Shown piece after piece: positions 52,668 through 61,728 of a stretch of DNA of 64,000 bases. Under the pieces are notes generated by a model. The model was given only the letters and a program-made list of their open reading frames with translations. It was not told the DNA's origin and made no database searches. Made by a program: the position numbers and the translations under genes. Every line of letters starts with the position of its first letter. The stretch's first letter is position 1. Location: NCBI RefSeq assembly GCF_003467125.1, contig NZ_QSFA01000001.1:396797-460796 (forward strand). The letters run 5' to 3'. Origin of the DNA: Megasphaera sp. AM44-1BH (GTDB lineage Bacteria > Bacillota > Negativicutes > Veillonellales > Megasphaeraceae).

Positions 52668-53180
52668 TTATTCTGTCTTCTGCCGGTACGCTTCTACTAC
52701 CTGGCCGATGTACATGCGGTGCCATCCTTCCTGGGTATACGAACGGAGAACACGGGAATCGGTCACCCCCTGTGGCGACAAATCCTGTACGTACAGTTTC
52801 TTGCAGACCAACGCCCATTCCGCCGTATCAATAAGCGGCGTATCCCCCATCCCGTACTGCAGGGAAAAATCACAGTCCTTGATTTTATCTGTATCGCGTC
52901 CGCTATGGATACCACAGTAAATGACTTTGTCGTGCTGCTTCATGGGAAGGACAGACAAGGAAAAATACTCATGTGTTTCCATATACTCATACGTATAGCG
53001 TTCAGGCCGGACATAGACGATGCACGTAGGGATATTCCAGGTCCGTCCCAGATTAGCCCATCCCACGGTCATGACGCGGGCATCGTCTGTATCCCCCGCC
53101 ATGAGAAGTCCATTATTAGTGCCAAAAACAGAAAAAACATCCAGTTGCAGCTTATCTGCTGCTACGCGTTCAAGCATCAT
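52668..53180 (-). CDS. Flavin reductase-like FMN-binding protein
   Basis: This 170-residue split-barrel protein has the FMN-binding region DARVMTVGWANLGRTWNIPTCIVYVRPERYTYEY, usual for NAD(P)H:flavin reductases of this fold. It lies upstream of the MBL gene on the same strand (49 bp), so the two may act together. The start at 53180 follows AGGAGG; a second ATG is adjacent. Confidence 0.85.
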   Translation of the reverse strand: MMLERVAADKLQLDVFSVFGTNNGLLMAGDTDDARVMTVGWANLGRTWNIPTCIVYVRPERYTYEYMETHEYFSLSVLPMKQHDKVIYCGIHSGRDTDKIKDCDFSLQYGMGDTPLIDTAEWALVCKKLYVQDLSPQGVTDSRVLRSYTQEGWHRMYIGQVVEAYRQKTE

Positions 53181-53223
53181 ACCGCCTCCTGTTCTATATC
53201 TTTTATTATATGGGAAAGTACAC

Positions 53224-53268
53224 AAAAAAAGAAGAAGAAACTGCATGGGGAATTACAGTTTCTTCTTC
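53224..53268 (-). terminator. Terminator of the MFS-SDR-ADH-pfkA operon
   Basis: A perfect 13-bp stem GAAGAAGAAACTG/CAGTTTCTTCTTC is followed on the minus strand by seven T residues. Confidence 0.85.
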
Positions 53269-53285
53269 AACAGAAGAGGGGAATT

Positions 53286-54251
53286 TTACGTACCTAATGC
53301 GTGTACCAGATCGTATTCATTTTCATCGATAGTAAAGCAATACTTGTCTACCTCTGTATAAGGGGTAGCCACAATCTTATCGTGGATAGAGCCGATGACT
53401 GCATCTTTGCCGCCGGAAAGGAGATAATCGACGGCTTTCTGGGCAAACAACCCCGCCATCTTGGCATCCCGCGCCGATGGAGCACCGCCGCGCTGGAGGT
53501 AGCCCAGCACGGTCAGACTGGGATTCATTTCCGGATGATGCTGTTTCATATACGTCAGCACGTCACATCCGCTGACAGCCCCTTCGGCAACGATGACAAT
53601 ACTGCTCATTTTCCACTGCTTATGGGATTCTACGAGGTGATCGGCCACTTCTTTCAGGGTCACTTTCTTTTCTGGTACCAGAACGATTTCAGCCCCGCAG
53701 GCCATGCCGGATTCAAGGGCAATGAATCCGGCATGACGCCCCATGACTTCTACGATAGCCACGCGGTCATGGGAAGACGCCGTATCGCGGATACGGTTTA
53801 CCGCTTCCAGTACGGTATTGACAGCTGTGTCATATCCCAGTGTGTATTCTGTACCGGGCATATCATTGTCAATTGTCCCGGGAATGGTAATCGTCGGCAT
53901 GCCCAGGGCACTCAGTTTTTCGGCCCCTTTCATAGAACCGTCGCCGCCAATGACGACCAGTGCGTCAATATGGTTTTTCTGCAGCCATTCAAAGGCTTTT
54001 TTTCGTCCTTCTTCGGTCCGGAATTCTTCCGAACGGGCTGTCTTCAGCAAGGTCCCTCCGCGATGAATAATGCCACCGACAGAGCGGCGTGTCAGGGCCG
54101 TACTGTCACCATGGATCAGCCCGTCATAGCCCCGCAGGATACCTTCTACGGTCAGGCCCTTGTACATAGCGTAACGGGTAACGCCGCGGATGGCAGCGTT
54201 CATCCCCGGTGCATCCCCGCCGCTGGTCAATACTCCGATTTTCTTTATCAT
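53286..54251 (-). CDS. pfkA: ATP-dependent 6-phosphofructokinase
   Basis: This 321-residue PfkA has the ATP-binding GGDGS (102-106, with the glycine typical of ATP-using rather than PPi-using enzymes) and catalytic D128 in PGTIDND. The start at 54251 follows AAGGAT. It is the last gene of an operon with an MFS transporter, an SDR and a zinc ADH, which is unusual for pfkA. It may act on fructose 6-phosphate or on sedoheptulose 7-phosphate produced with the neighbouring transketolase (inference). Confidence 0.95.
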   Translation of the reverse strand: MIKKIGVLTSGGDAPGMNAAIRGVTRYAMYKGLTVEGILRGYDGLIHGDSTALTRRSVGGIIHRGGTLLKTARSEEFRTEEGRKKAFEWLQKNHIDALVVIGGDGSMKGAEKLSALGMPTITIPGTIDNDMPGTEYTLGYDTAVNTVLEAVNRIRDTASSHDRVAIVEVMGRHAGFIALESGMACGAEIVLVPEKKVTLKEVADHLVESHKQWKMSSIVIVAEGAVSGCDVLTYMKQHHPEMNPSLTVLGYLQRGGAPSARDAKMAGLFAQKAVDYLLSGGKDAVIGSIHDKIVATPYTEVDKYCFTIDENEYDLVHALGT

Positions 54252-54281
54252 AGGCGTCACATCCTTACGCTGTATCACTGT

Positions 54282-55310
54282 CTAAAATTCCAGCAGAGTC
54301 TTTACGACCGGTTCCGGCCGCTTGTCTGTAAATTCCATGGCTTCACCGAACTGGCTGATAGGGAAACGTTTCGTAATAAATCCCGACGGTTTCATATGGC
54401 CTGCTGCTATTTCCGCCAATACCGCTTCATAATCGCTGCGGACATACATATTGGACCCGTCTGCATGCAGCTCTTTCACCTGAATGAGGTCAAACGAGGC
54501 CTTTACATCCTTATTCATGATGGCGATTTCCGAAATCGTACCGCCCGGACGGGTAATTTCGGCGGCCTGCCGTACGCAGGCATCATTGCCAAAGGCCAGG
54601 AAGGTGATATCGACACCCTTGCCATCGGTCCGCGTCATAATTTCTTTGACGACATCATCGCGCATACTGTTGAATGTAGCAACGGCTCCCATAGAGCGCG
54701 CTTTTTCCAGATTAAAATCGACGACATCGATTCCAAACAAAGCTGCCGGATGGAAACAGGCGGCGCTGAGAACAACGCCCAGCCCAATGGTACCGCAGCC
54801 GATGACAGCAACTGTTGTTGACGGCTGTACATGATGAACCCGTACGGCATGCATGCCGACAGCCAGCGGTTCGATGAGGGCGCCTTCGGCAAAGGATACT
54901 TCATCCGGCAGGGGTACAATGCATTGCTGGGGCAGAACAACATATTCGCCAAAGGACCCGCTCCATCCGGAAGCACCGAGTATCTTCTTTTCCGGGCACA
55001 GATTATACCGTCCGCTCTTACACAAATAGCAATGACCACAGCCATATTGCGGTTCGGCCGTCACTCTGTCGCCAGGCCGGCACGTCGTCACGGCACTGCC
55101 CGTTTCAACGACGACTCCCGAGAACTCATGTCCTGATACGACGGGCGGAACCCGCCAGGGATGCTTTCCATGATAAGCATGCACCTCAGAGCCGCAGATG
55201 CCTGTAGCACGGACCTGGATCTTGACATCCGTATCATGCTCCAGCTGGGGCTCTGGTGCGTCATCAATAAAATAGGCTTTCATTGGTTTTTCTATAAATC
55301 CTGCTCGCAT
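54282..55310 (-). CDS. Zinc-dependent medium-chain alcohol/polyol dehydrogenase
   Basis: This 342-residue MDR-family enzyme has the catalytic zinc site (CGSEVHAYHG, GHEFSG), a structural zinc site with four Cys (CGHCYLC...NLC) and the NAD motif VIGCGTIGLG. It resembles sorbitol/threonine dehydrogenases. The start at 55310 follows AGGTGG. It probably oxidises a polyol or hydroxyketone or reduces the matching sugar. It shares an operon with an SDR, so a two-step redox conversion such as an epimerisation via a ketone is plausible. Confidence 0.9.
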   Translation of the reverse strand: MRAGFIEKPMKAYFIDDAPEPQLEHDTDVKIQVRATGICGSEVHAYHGKHPWRVPPVVSGHEFSGVVVETGSAVTTCRPGDRVTAEPQYGCGHCYLCKSGRYNLCPEKKILGASGWSGSFGEYVVLPQQCIVPLPDEVSFAEGALIEPLAVGMHAVRVHHVQPSTTVAVIGCGTIGLGVVLSAACFHPAALFGIDVVDFNLEKARSMGAVATFNSMRDDVVKEIMTRTDGKGVDITFLAFGNDACVRQAAEITRPGGTISEIAIMNKDVKASFDLIQVKELHADGSNMYVRSDYEAVLAEIAAGHMKPSGFITKRFPISQFGEAMEFTDKRPEPVVKTLLEF

Positions 55311-55381
55311 ATCCCGACCCACCTTTCGCAGAAAAGGGCGGCAGGAAGCCTTCCTGCTTTCTGCCGCTCGTCCTATACGAC

Positions 55382-56140
55382 TTAGTCCATGTGCTGGCCG
55401 CCGTTGATATCGATTTCTTCACCGGTAATATACGAAGCTTCTTTAGATGCGAGGAATACGACCGTATCTGCCACTTCCTGCGGTTCGCCCGGACGGCCCA
55501 TAGGAATGTTGTCGATAACTTTCTGGGCTTCATCTTTCGGCAGGGATTTCCAGATTTCCGTGTTGATCAGGCCCGGTGTTACACTATTGACGGTGACACC
55601 ATAAGGAGAAATTTCGCGGGCCAGGTTCTTGGAGAAGCCGAGGACGGCAGCTTTGGCTGCGGAATAATGAGCGCCGCCGAAAATACCGCCGCCGCGCTTG
55701 GCTGATACGGAAGAAAGGTTTACGATACGGCCATAACCGGCTTTGACCATCGGTTTCATGCAGGCCTGGGTGCAAAGGAACAGGCCGAACATGTTGACGT
55801 TGAAAATACGTTTCATATCATCGAGAGTCATATCGGCTACGGTAACATGCTGGGAAATGCCGGCATTGTTGACGAGAACGTCGAGGCGTCCATAAGTCTT
55901 CATGATGTGATTGACCATGGCTTCGCACGATTCTTTGCTCGTAACGTCAAGTTTGATACCTTCGGCTTTGCCGCCTTCATTTTTGATGATATCGACCGTT
56001 TCCTGTACGCCGGCCATGTTGATATCCGCAATGATGAGCTGAGCGCCCTGTTTGGCGAATGTGCGGGCCATGACACGACCCATACCTTTGGGAGAACCAC
56101 TGCCTGTAACGATGACTACCTGATCTGTGAAATCTAACAT
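55382..56140 (-). CDS. SDR oxidoreductase (sugar/polyol type)
   Basis: This 252-residue classical SDR has TGSGSPKGMG for the cofactor, NNAG, an active-site Ser in NLSSVSAK and YSAAK. An Asp after beta-2 (IIADIN) suggests NAD(H). It is generically similar to 3-oxoacyl reductases, but the operon suggests a sugar or sugar-alcohol substrate. SD AAGGAGG precedes the ATG. Confidence 0.9.
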   Translation of the reverse strand: MLDFTDQVVIVTGSGSPKGMGRVMARTFAKQGAQLIIADINMAGVQETVDIIKNEGGKAEGIKLDVTSKESCEAMVNHIMKTYGRLDVLVNNAGISQHVTVADMTLDDMKRIFNVNMFGLFLCTQACMKPMVKAGYGRIVNLSSVSAKRGGGIFGGAHYSAAKAAVLGFSKNLAREISPYGVTVNSVTPGLINTEIWKSLPKDEAQKVIDNIPMGRPGEPQEVADTVVFLASKEASYITGEEIDINGGQHMD

Positions 56141-56222
56141 TTGAAAAACCTCCTTGAAATAACGCGTGTAATGTCACACGGTGTTAATACATAGAATATA
56201 TGGTGTAATAGATTGTGAATAC

Positions 56223-57566
56223 TTATTTATCAGCTGCTTCAGCCGCATTTAACTTACTATCGTCGATGGCTTTTCCTGTCTGTTTAACCAGGACCGTGAC
56301 GACAAAGGCGCTGATGACCATGCAGATGGCCAGGAAAAGGACGCCGGCGTCAAAGGAACCGGTCACGGTACTGACGTAGCCCATGACGTAAGGGCCAAAG
56401 AACCCACCCAGATTACCGACGCTGTTGATGAGGGCAATACCTGCTGCGGCAGCAGATCCGGAAAGATACGCCGGCGGAATGGCCCAGAACGGAGAGTAGG
56501 CACCATAGGCACCGCTCAGTGCGACGGCAAAGACGATGAGACTGGCTATGACGTTGGACTGGGCAATGTAAACACTGGCGACAAGTCCGACGGCAGCTAC
56601 TACCAGGCAGCCTGCCACGTGGTACCGCCGTTCATTGACCTTATCGGAATGACGACCGACAGCATACATGACGAATGCAGCCAGGAGATACATGAGACCG
56701 ATGATCCAGCCAATGGTCGTCGTAGCAATCGTACTGGAAAGGCCATGGACCAGTGTCGGCAGGAACATGACGATGCCATAATACCCGCAGATCCAGGCAA
56801 AGTATCCCAGAGCGAGGATGAGGACATCCCGTTCTTTCAGAGCCGTAAGGAAAGATACTTTCTTTTTCTTGGCTTTTGCAGCCTGTTCTTCGGCTACAAT
56901 ATTCTTCAGCCATTCCCGTTCATCCGCTTCCAGCCAGTTGGCTTCTTCAATCGAATCGGTCAGGTAATAGAAGCAGGCGACACCGAGGATGAGCGACGGA
57001 ATAGCTTCGAGGATAAACAGTGTCTGCCAGCCTTCGAGCCCAAAGAGGTTCAGTTCCAGCAGATATGTTGAAATAGGGGACCCGACGGCACTGGCACTGG
57101 GGATGGCGATCATAAAGCCGGCGATAGCCTTGGCATGGTTCTTCGTCTGGAACCAGTTGCTCAGATACCAGGCCATGCAGGGGAAGAAACTGGCTTCGCA
57201 AACGCCGAGGGCAAATCGTACGCAGTAAAACTGGATATCGTTCTGTACGAATGCGGTCAGGCAGGATACGAGGCCCCAGGAAACCATGATGCGGGAAATC
57301 CAGCGGCGGGCACCGAATTTGGTCATAAGAGCACTTCCCGGTACTTCCAGAAGGAAATACCCAAAGAAGAAGATGCCGGCACCAAAGCCAAAGACGGCAC
57401 TGGAAAAGCCGAGATCAGCATTCATCTGAAGGGCGGCAAAGCCGATATTGACGCGGTCCAGAATGGAAATAGCAAAGCAGAAGAACAAGAATGGAATCAG
57501 CCTTCGTGTTACTTTATGCACAGTACGTTTTTCTATATCCGCAACATTGGCTGTTGCTGTTGTCAT
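56223..57566 (-). CDS. MFS transporter, anion:cation symporter (sugar acid) family
   Basis: This 447-residue protein has 12 transmembrane helices and the ACS-family signature SILDRVNIGFAALQMNADLG, similar to galactonate, glucarate and tartrate carriers. The start at 57566 follows GGGAG. It heads the operon MFS-SDR-ADH-pfkA, with its own promoter that overlaps a copy of the shared 16-bp motif. The family suggests a negatively charged sugar-like substrate, for example an aldonate or a sulfonated sugar (inference). Confidence 0.9.
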   Translation of the reverse strand: MTTATANVADIEKRTVHKVTRRLIPFLFFCFAISILDRVNIGFAALQMNADLGFSSAVFGFGAGIFFFGYFLLEVPGSALMTKFGARRWISRIMVSWGLVSCLTAFVQNDIQFYCVRFALGVCEASFFPCMAWYLSNWFQTKNHAKAIAGFMIAIPSASAVGSPISTYLLELNLFGLEGWQTLFILEAIPSLILGVACFYYLTDSIEEANWLEADEREWLKNIVAEEQAAKAKKKKVSFLTALKERDVLILALGYFAWICGYYGIVMFLPTLVHGLSSTIATTTIGWIIGLMYLLAAFVMYAVGRHSDKVNERRYHVAGCLVVAAVGLVASVYIAQSNVIASLIVFAVALSGAYGAYSPFWAIPPAYLSGSAAAAGIALINSVGNLGGFFGPYVMGYVSTVTGSFDAGVLFLAICMVISAFVVTVLVKQTGKAIDDSKLNAAEAADK

Positions 57567-57590
57567 AAAACTGCACTCCCTTTCTCCCAA

Positions 57591-57630
57591 TATATATCCA
57601 ATAACCACTCAACGTTCAATGTAGGTTGTT
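57591..57630 (-). promoter_or_regulatory. Promoter of the MFS operon overlapping an operator-like site
   Basis: On the minus strand TTGAAC (57619-57614) and TATATA (57596-57591) are 17 bp apart. The motif copy TTCAATGTAGGTTGTT (plus strand 57615-57630) overlaps the -35. Confidence 0.7.
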
Positions 57631-58565
57631 TATTGGCAAAAGGATTTGGCCGTTTCTACGATATGATCGACAGAGACGCCGTTCTTTGCCAGGAGATGTT
57701 CATATGGAGCCGATTCACCGAACCGGTCCTGGATGCCCATCCGTTTTACTTTGCCTTTGCCCAGTTCTGCCGCTACTTCGCAGACGGCACTGCCCAGGCC
57801 GTTGATGATATTGTGATCTTCGACGGTAATGACTTTGCCGATAGTTTCCAGGCAATCTTTGACGACGTCTGTATCGAGAGGCTTGATGGTGTGCATGTCG
57901 ATGACGCGTGCCGAAATGCCTTCAGCCTGCAGTTTCTTTCCGGCTTCAATAGCCAGGCGGACCGTATCGCCGTTGGCGATGATGGCAATGTCTTTGCCGT
58001 CCTGTATCTGATGAGCTTTCCCAAGCTGGAGTTCTACATCATCATCATAGAGGACTGCAATGGGATCGCGGGTAAAGCGCAGGTATACCGGGCCGTACAT
58101 TTCGGCGGCAGCCTTTGTCAGTTTCTTGGCGGCTACATAGTCGGCAGGCATGCAGACCGTCATATTGGGCAGCGTCCTGAGGACGCCCATATCTTCGATG
58201 GACTGATGGCTGGCCCCGTCATTAGCCGGTGTAACACCGCCATGGGAGCAGGCAATCTTCACATTCAGATTGGGATAGCAGATTTCCTGGCGGATCATTT
58301 CACACATACGCAGGGAACCAAACACAGCATAGGTGACGACGAAAGGAATCTTGCCGCATGTAGCCAGACCAGCTGCCAGGCCGGCACCATTCTGTTCGGC
58401 AATACCGACATTGACATGCTGCTGGGGCAGGGCCTTGGAAAAAGGCGTCGTCCGGCACGATTTTGCAATATCGACATCGACTACATATATATCTTTGTTA
58501 TTTTTACCAAGGCTCAGTATTTCTTCACCGAAGCCATCGCGGGTTGCTTTTGTCATATCTGCCAT
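57630..58565 (-). CDS. Transketolase C-terminal subunit
   Basis: This 311-residue protein carries the pyrimidine-binding and C-terminal domains of a split transketolase (VNVGIAEQNGAGLAAGLA near residue 52 contains the catalytic Glu). It joins the N-subunit gene with a one-base gap after the upstream stop codon. Split transketolases are common in anaerobes and often serve special pathways besides the pentose phosphate cycle. Confidence 0.93.
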   Translation of the reverse strand: MADMTKATRDGFGEEILSLGKNNKDIYVVDVDIAKSCRTTPFSKALPQQHVNVGIAEQNGAGLAAGLATCGKIPFVVTYAVFGSLRMCEMIRQEICYPNLNVKIACSHGGVTPANDGASHQSIEDMGVLRTLPNMTVCMPADYVAAKKLTKAAAEMYGPVYLRFTRDPIAVLYDDDVELQLGKAHQIQDGKDIAIIANGDTVRLAIEAGKKLQAEGISARVIDMHTIKPLDTDVVKDCLETIGKVITVEDHNIINGLGSAVCEVAAELGKGKVKRMGIQDRFGESAPYEHLLAKNGVSVDHIVETAKSFCQ

Positions 58566-58566
58566 T

Positions 58567-59397
58567 TTATTTCAGGCCTCCTTCGAGTTCTTCCATCGCT
58601 TGTTTGTATTCTGCATCGTTCGGAGCGACACCATGCCAGCCGCACTGGTTTTCCATGTACGATACGCCTTTGCCCTTGACCGTATGAGCGAAGATGCAAT
58701 GTGGTTTCTTATTTTTGCGCATGCGGATCATATCGAGCGTATGGACGATCTGGTGCATATCGTTGCCATCGATTTCATAGACGTCAAAACCAAAGGCTTC
58801 AAATTTTTTGCCCAGGTCGCCATTCGGCATGACTTCGTCTGTCGTGCCATCAAGCTGCAGGTTATTGTTATCGACAAAAACAATCAGGTTGTCCAGTTCA
58901 TATTTGTGTGCCGTATTGGCAGCTTCCCAGATTTCCCCTTCCTGGGCTTCGCCATCTCCGACGACAACGAATACACGATAGTCTTTTTTATCCCGCTTAC
59001 CTGCAAGCGCCATGCCGACACCACAGGCCAGGCCCTGGCCGAGAGATCCCGTCGAAATATCGATACCCGGGCATTTCTTCATATCCGGATGGCCCTGCAG
59101 GATAGATCCTTCTTTCCGCAGCGTGTGAAGCACATCGAGGGGGAAGTATCCCAGTGTAGCCAGTGCGGCATACTGGATAGGGCATACATGGCCTTTAGAC
59201 AGGATGAACCGGTCCCGGTCTTCCCATTTCGGATTTTTCGGATCGATATTCATTTCACCAAAATAGCAGGCAGCTACAAAATCAGCGACGGAAAGCGAAC
59301 CACCGGGATGACCCGACTGAGCTTCATAAATCATGGTCACGGCTTTTTTCCGCAGGTCTTTCGCAACCTCTTTCAATTCCTCTTCTGTTCGTTTCAT
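58567..59397 (-). CDS. Transketolase N-terminal subunit
   Basis: This 276-residue TPP-binding half has GHPGGSLSVADFVAACYFG, LSKGHVCPIQYAAL, GSLGQGL and the GDGEAQEG...N TPP/Mg motif. It is the first gene of a two-gene operon. SD GAGGTGA precedes the ATG. A strong promoter 90 bp upstream carries one operator-like motif in its spacer and another downstream in the 5' UTR. Confidence 0.93.
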   Translation of the reverse strand: MKRTEEELKEVAKDLRKKAVTMIYEAQSGHPGGSLSVADFVAACYFGEMNIDPKNPKWEDRDRFILSKGHVCPIQYAALATLGYFPLDVLHTLRKEGSILQGHPDMKKCPGIDISTGSLGQGLACGVGMALAGKRDKKDYRVFVVVGDGEAQEGEIWEAANTAHKYELDNLIVFVDNNNLQLDGTTDEVMPNGDLGKKFEAFGFDVYEIDGNDMHQIVHTLDMIRMRKNKKPHCIFAHTVKGKGVSYMENQCGWHGVAPNDAEYKQAMEELEGGLK

Positions 59398-59457
59398 GCA
59401 ATGTCACCTCGTAAGATAAATGATAGATAAAAATATGATGTCATTTTTCATCCTCCG

Positions 59458-59473
59458 TTGAACGTAGGATGTT
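59458..59473. promoter_or_regulatory. GntR-type operator-like site A (transketolase 5' UTR)
   Basis: TTGAACGTAGGATGTT lies just downstream of the transketolase -10 box. It extends into a palindrome with CATCCT/AGGATG arms (59450-59472). Confidence 0.7.
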
Positions 59474-59487
59474 TAACTTTTGACTGT

Positions 59488-59516
59488 ATTATACTTCCAA
59501 CGTAGGATGTTGTCAA
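59488..59516 (-). promoter_or_regulatory. Transketolase promoter with operator-like site B in the spacer
   Basis: On the minus strand TTGACA (59516-59511) and TATAAT (59493-59488) are 17 bp apart, a consensus promoter. TCCAACGTAGGATGTT (plus strand 59496-59511) fills the spacer, ideal for repression. Confidence 0.88.
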
Positions 59517-59581
59517 TGACTTAAGACGATTTTTCCATTTCTTTTTTGTTATCGATAAGACTAACCTGATGAGTGATAAAC

Positions 59582-59624
59582 ATAAAAATGGTCCTGTCAC
59601 AGTTATATCACCATGACAGGACCA
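59582..59624 (-). terminator. Terminator of the gntR gene
   Basis: TGGTCCTGTCA pairs with TGACAGGACCA and is followed on the minus strand by TTTTT. Confidence 0.75.
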
Positions 59625-59654
59625 CGTCTTCAATAGAATGAATTCGATATAATA

Positions 59655-60383
59655 TTATCTTTCTTTTTCATCCAGTACGTCATACTCATAGAAATAGCCC
59701 TGACGCACTATTTCATCTACGGCGGCCTGTTTCTTATCCTTTATAAATTGATACATAGAAAGATGGACATCGTACATTTCCTGTAATTTCCCCATTTCAG
59801 CCATGTTATATACAGTCTGATAACGGATTTTTTTTGTCAGAAGTCTCGTAACATAGGCAATTTTATCAAAAAGGACATTATGGGTCATATCAGCCATACA
59901 TTGATGGAACCTGTCATCGGCATCACACATATCTCTGGAATTTTTGTTGTCAACGGCTTTTTGAATATCATCTAATGCCTGTTTCAACCGCCGCAGGTCG
60001 TCTTCATCGGCTTTCCGAGCCGCCTTATAAATGATGCCGATATCAATCCATTCCCGCAGTTCCTTAAGCGATTCCATCGATTCCGTATCACTCAGGATAA
60101 TACCATAGAGAAGCGGGTCAATCATGGCTTCACTGAATCCCTGACAGACAAAGGTCCCTTCGGGCCGGCGGATTTCCAGGACGCCATAGGAAACGAGGAT
60201 TTTGATAGCTTCCCGTACGGAGTTGCGGGACACGCCAAAAGATTCCGCCAGTTCCTGTTCCGTCGGGATTTTATCGCCGGGATGAATACGGCGATCTATA
60301 ATGGCTTCGGTTACACGATCGATGACCTGCTGAACGACGGATTTGCTCTTTATCGGTTTTAAATACGTTTTTTCTCCTGCCAT
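59655..60383 (-). CDS. FadR/FCD-family GntR regulator
   Basis: This 242-residue protein has an N-terminal GntR winged helix (about 15-75; LAESFGVSRNSVREAIKILVSYGVLEIRRPEGTFV) and a C-terminal FCD domain (about 85-235) with the metal-site residues (DADDRFHQCMA histidine, later HLSMYQFI histidine). FCD regulators bind sugar acids or small carboxylates. It lies upstream of the transketolase and MFS operons. A 16-bp motif copy is upstream of its own promoter, so it is the best candidate to bind all five copies in the window. Confidence 0.9.
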   Translation of the reverse strand: MAGEKTYLKPIKSKSVVQQVIDRVTEAIIDRRIHPGDKIPTEQELAESFGVSRNSVREAIKILVSYGVLEIRRPEGTFVCQGFSEAMIDPLLYGIILSDTESMESLKELREWIDIGIIYKAARKADEDDLRRLKQALDDIQKAVDNKNSRDMCDADDRFHQCMADMTHNVLFDKIAYVTRLLTKKIRYQTVYNMAEMGKLQEMYDVHLSMYQFIKDKKQAAVDEIVRQGYFYEYDVLDEKER

Positions 60384-60463
60384 AGCGATTCACATCCTAA
60401 TACAGATTACTTGCCCTGCCCTATTGTATACACCATACTATTCAGTAAGAATAACTCTTTTCT

Positions 60464-60493
60464 ATTATAATACAAAATCAGATGCAGATGCAA
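60464..60493 (-). promoter_or_regulatory. Promoter of gntR
   Basis: On the minus strand TTGCAT (60493-60488) and TATAAT (60469-60464) are 18 bp apart. Confidence 0.7.
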
Positions 60494-60502
60494 TATTAAT
60501 TG

Positions 60503-60518
60503 TTGAACATTGGATGTT
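60503..60518. promoter_or_regulatory. GntR-type operator-like site D (upstream of gntR)
   Basis: TTGAACATTGGATGTT lies 10 bp upstream of the gntR -35, in the region shared with the divergent M48 gene. Confidence 0.65.
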
Positions 60519-60560
60519 AACACTATTGTTTTTTTACATCGTGTCTTATAAAAAAATATA

Positions 60561-60569
60561 TGCTATAAT
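60561..60569 (+). promoter_or_regulatory. Extended -10 promoter of the M48 protease gene
   Basis: TGCTATAAT is an extended -10 element, 42 bp before the start codon. No good -35 is seen. Confidence 0.5.
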
Positions 60570-60611
60570 GAGGCTGCATAGAACGTGGAGTGCGAAAGGA
60601 GTGGGAATATC

Positions 60612-61706
60612 ATGTTTATACACAGAACGAAACGGACCCTGCTGGCTGCCGCCGCAGTCCTGGGCCTCAGTTTTTGCACCATGGCGGAAACGGCCCCAGT
60701 CCAGGCCATCGATATCGGCACTATCGGTACGATTGCCCAGGCCGGCGCCTATTACGCCCAGTTGAATCAGCAGCTCAACTACCTGGATAATGAAGGCCGC
60801 GACGATTATATGAAGCAGATAAAAGCCAAATATGGCGTCAACAATGACTACCAGGCCAATGCTATGACGGAACGGGTCATGACCCGCCTCTCCAATGCCA
60901 TTGCAAAAACCGATCCATCAATCCTGAAAAAGCCGTACAACTACTTCGTCAATAACGACACCAGTTTCAATGCCTTCTGCACCATCGGACACAACATGAG
61001 CGTCAATATCGGCCTCTTTGAACCATTGAATTACAACGAAAATGAAGTCGCCTTCGTCCTCGCCCATGAAATGGGACATGGACAGAAAAATCACGCTATC
61101 AGCGGCGTAAAGAAGCGCATGCCACTTGACCTCCTGGCAACGATTTACGGTTCCGGTGGCGGTGCCGCCCAGCTAGGTGCTGCGATTCTGGACCAGATAG
61201 GGTCTGCCAAACTAGTGACCAAGCCGATGGAAAAAGAAGCCGATGCCCTAGGCTTTCAGTATGCCGTAGCTGCCGGTTATAATGTCGGTGGCGGTGCCGC
61301 CCTGTGGCAGCGTTTCCTCGACAAAGAAAAAGACGTACAGACCAGTGGTATTATGGAGCTGTTCAACGATCATCCTACGACGGTAAGCCGCCGCGATACG
61401 TATAGCGCAGACATTACAAAATGGAGCAATAATGTCGTCGCAGTCAATAAGGACACGGGCATGATCACCATCCGCAAAAAGGACTTCTATCAGCCCCAGG
61501 ATATTCCCAGTATGAGCGGAAAAGAACGGGCATACCTGATTGCCGGCAATCTTTCGGCAGTCTATCACAATAATGCCAAACCATCCTCTGGTGATGTCCA
61601 TGTAGATGGCAATAATATCCTGTGCGTCGGCCAGCAGCAGATCATGGATTTGTCACCTGTCCAGAATCCGTCTGAAGTGACCAATACACTGAAAAAATTA
61701 TTATAA
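60612..61706 (+). CDS. M48 family metalloprotease, exported
   Basis: This 364-residue protein has a signal peptide (about 1-31, ending in VQA) and the zinc motif HEMGH near residue 155, with the third ligand in the KEADALGFQYA region. It resembles BepA/LoiP-type periplasmic Zn proteases that check outer-membrane proteins, in line with a diderm cell. The start at 60612 follows AAAGGAG. It has its own promoter and terminator. Confidence 0.9.
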   Translation: MFIHRTKRTLLAAAAVLGLSFCTMAETAPVQAIDIGTIGTIAQAGAYYAQLNQQLNYLDNEGRDDYMKQIKAKYGVNNDYQANAMTERVMTRLSNAIAKTDPSILKKPYNYFVNNDTSFNAFCTIGHNMSVNIGLFEPLNYNENEVAFVLAHEMGHGQKNHAISGVKKRMPLDLLATIYGSGGGAAQLGAAILDQIGSAKLVTKPMEKEADALGFQYAVAAGYNVGGGAALWQRFLDKEKDVQTSGIMELFNDHPTTVSRRDTYSADITKWSNNVVAVNKDTGMITIRKKDFYQPQDIPSMSGKERAYLIAGNLSAVYHNNAKPSSGDVHVDGNNILCVGQQQIMDLSPVQNPSEVTNTLKKLL

Positions 61707-61728
61707 ATAACTCTGAAGACGTGACAAG

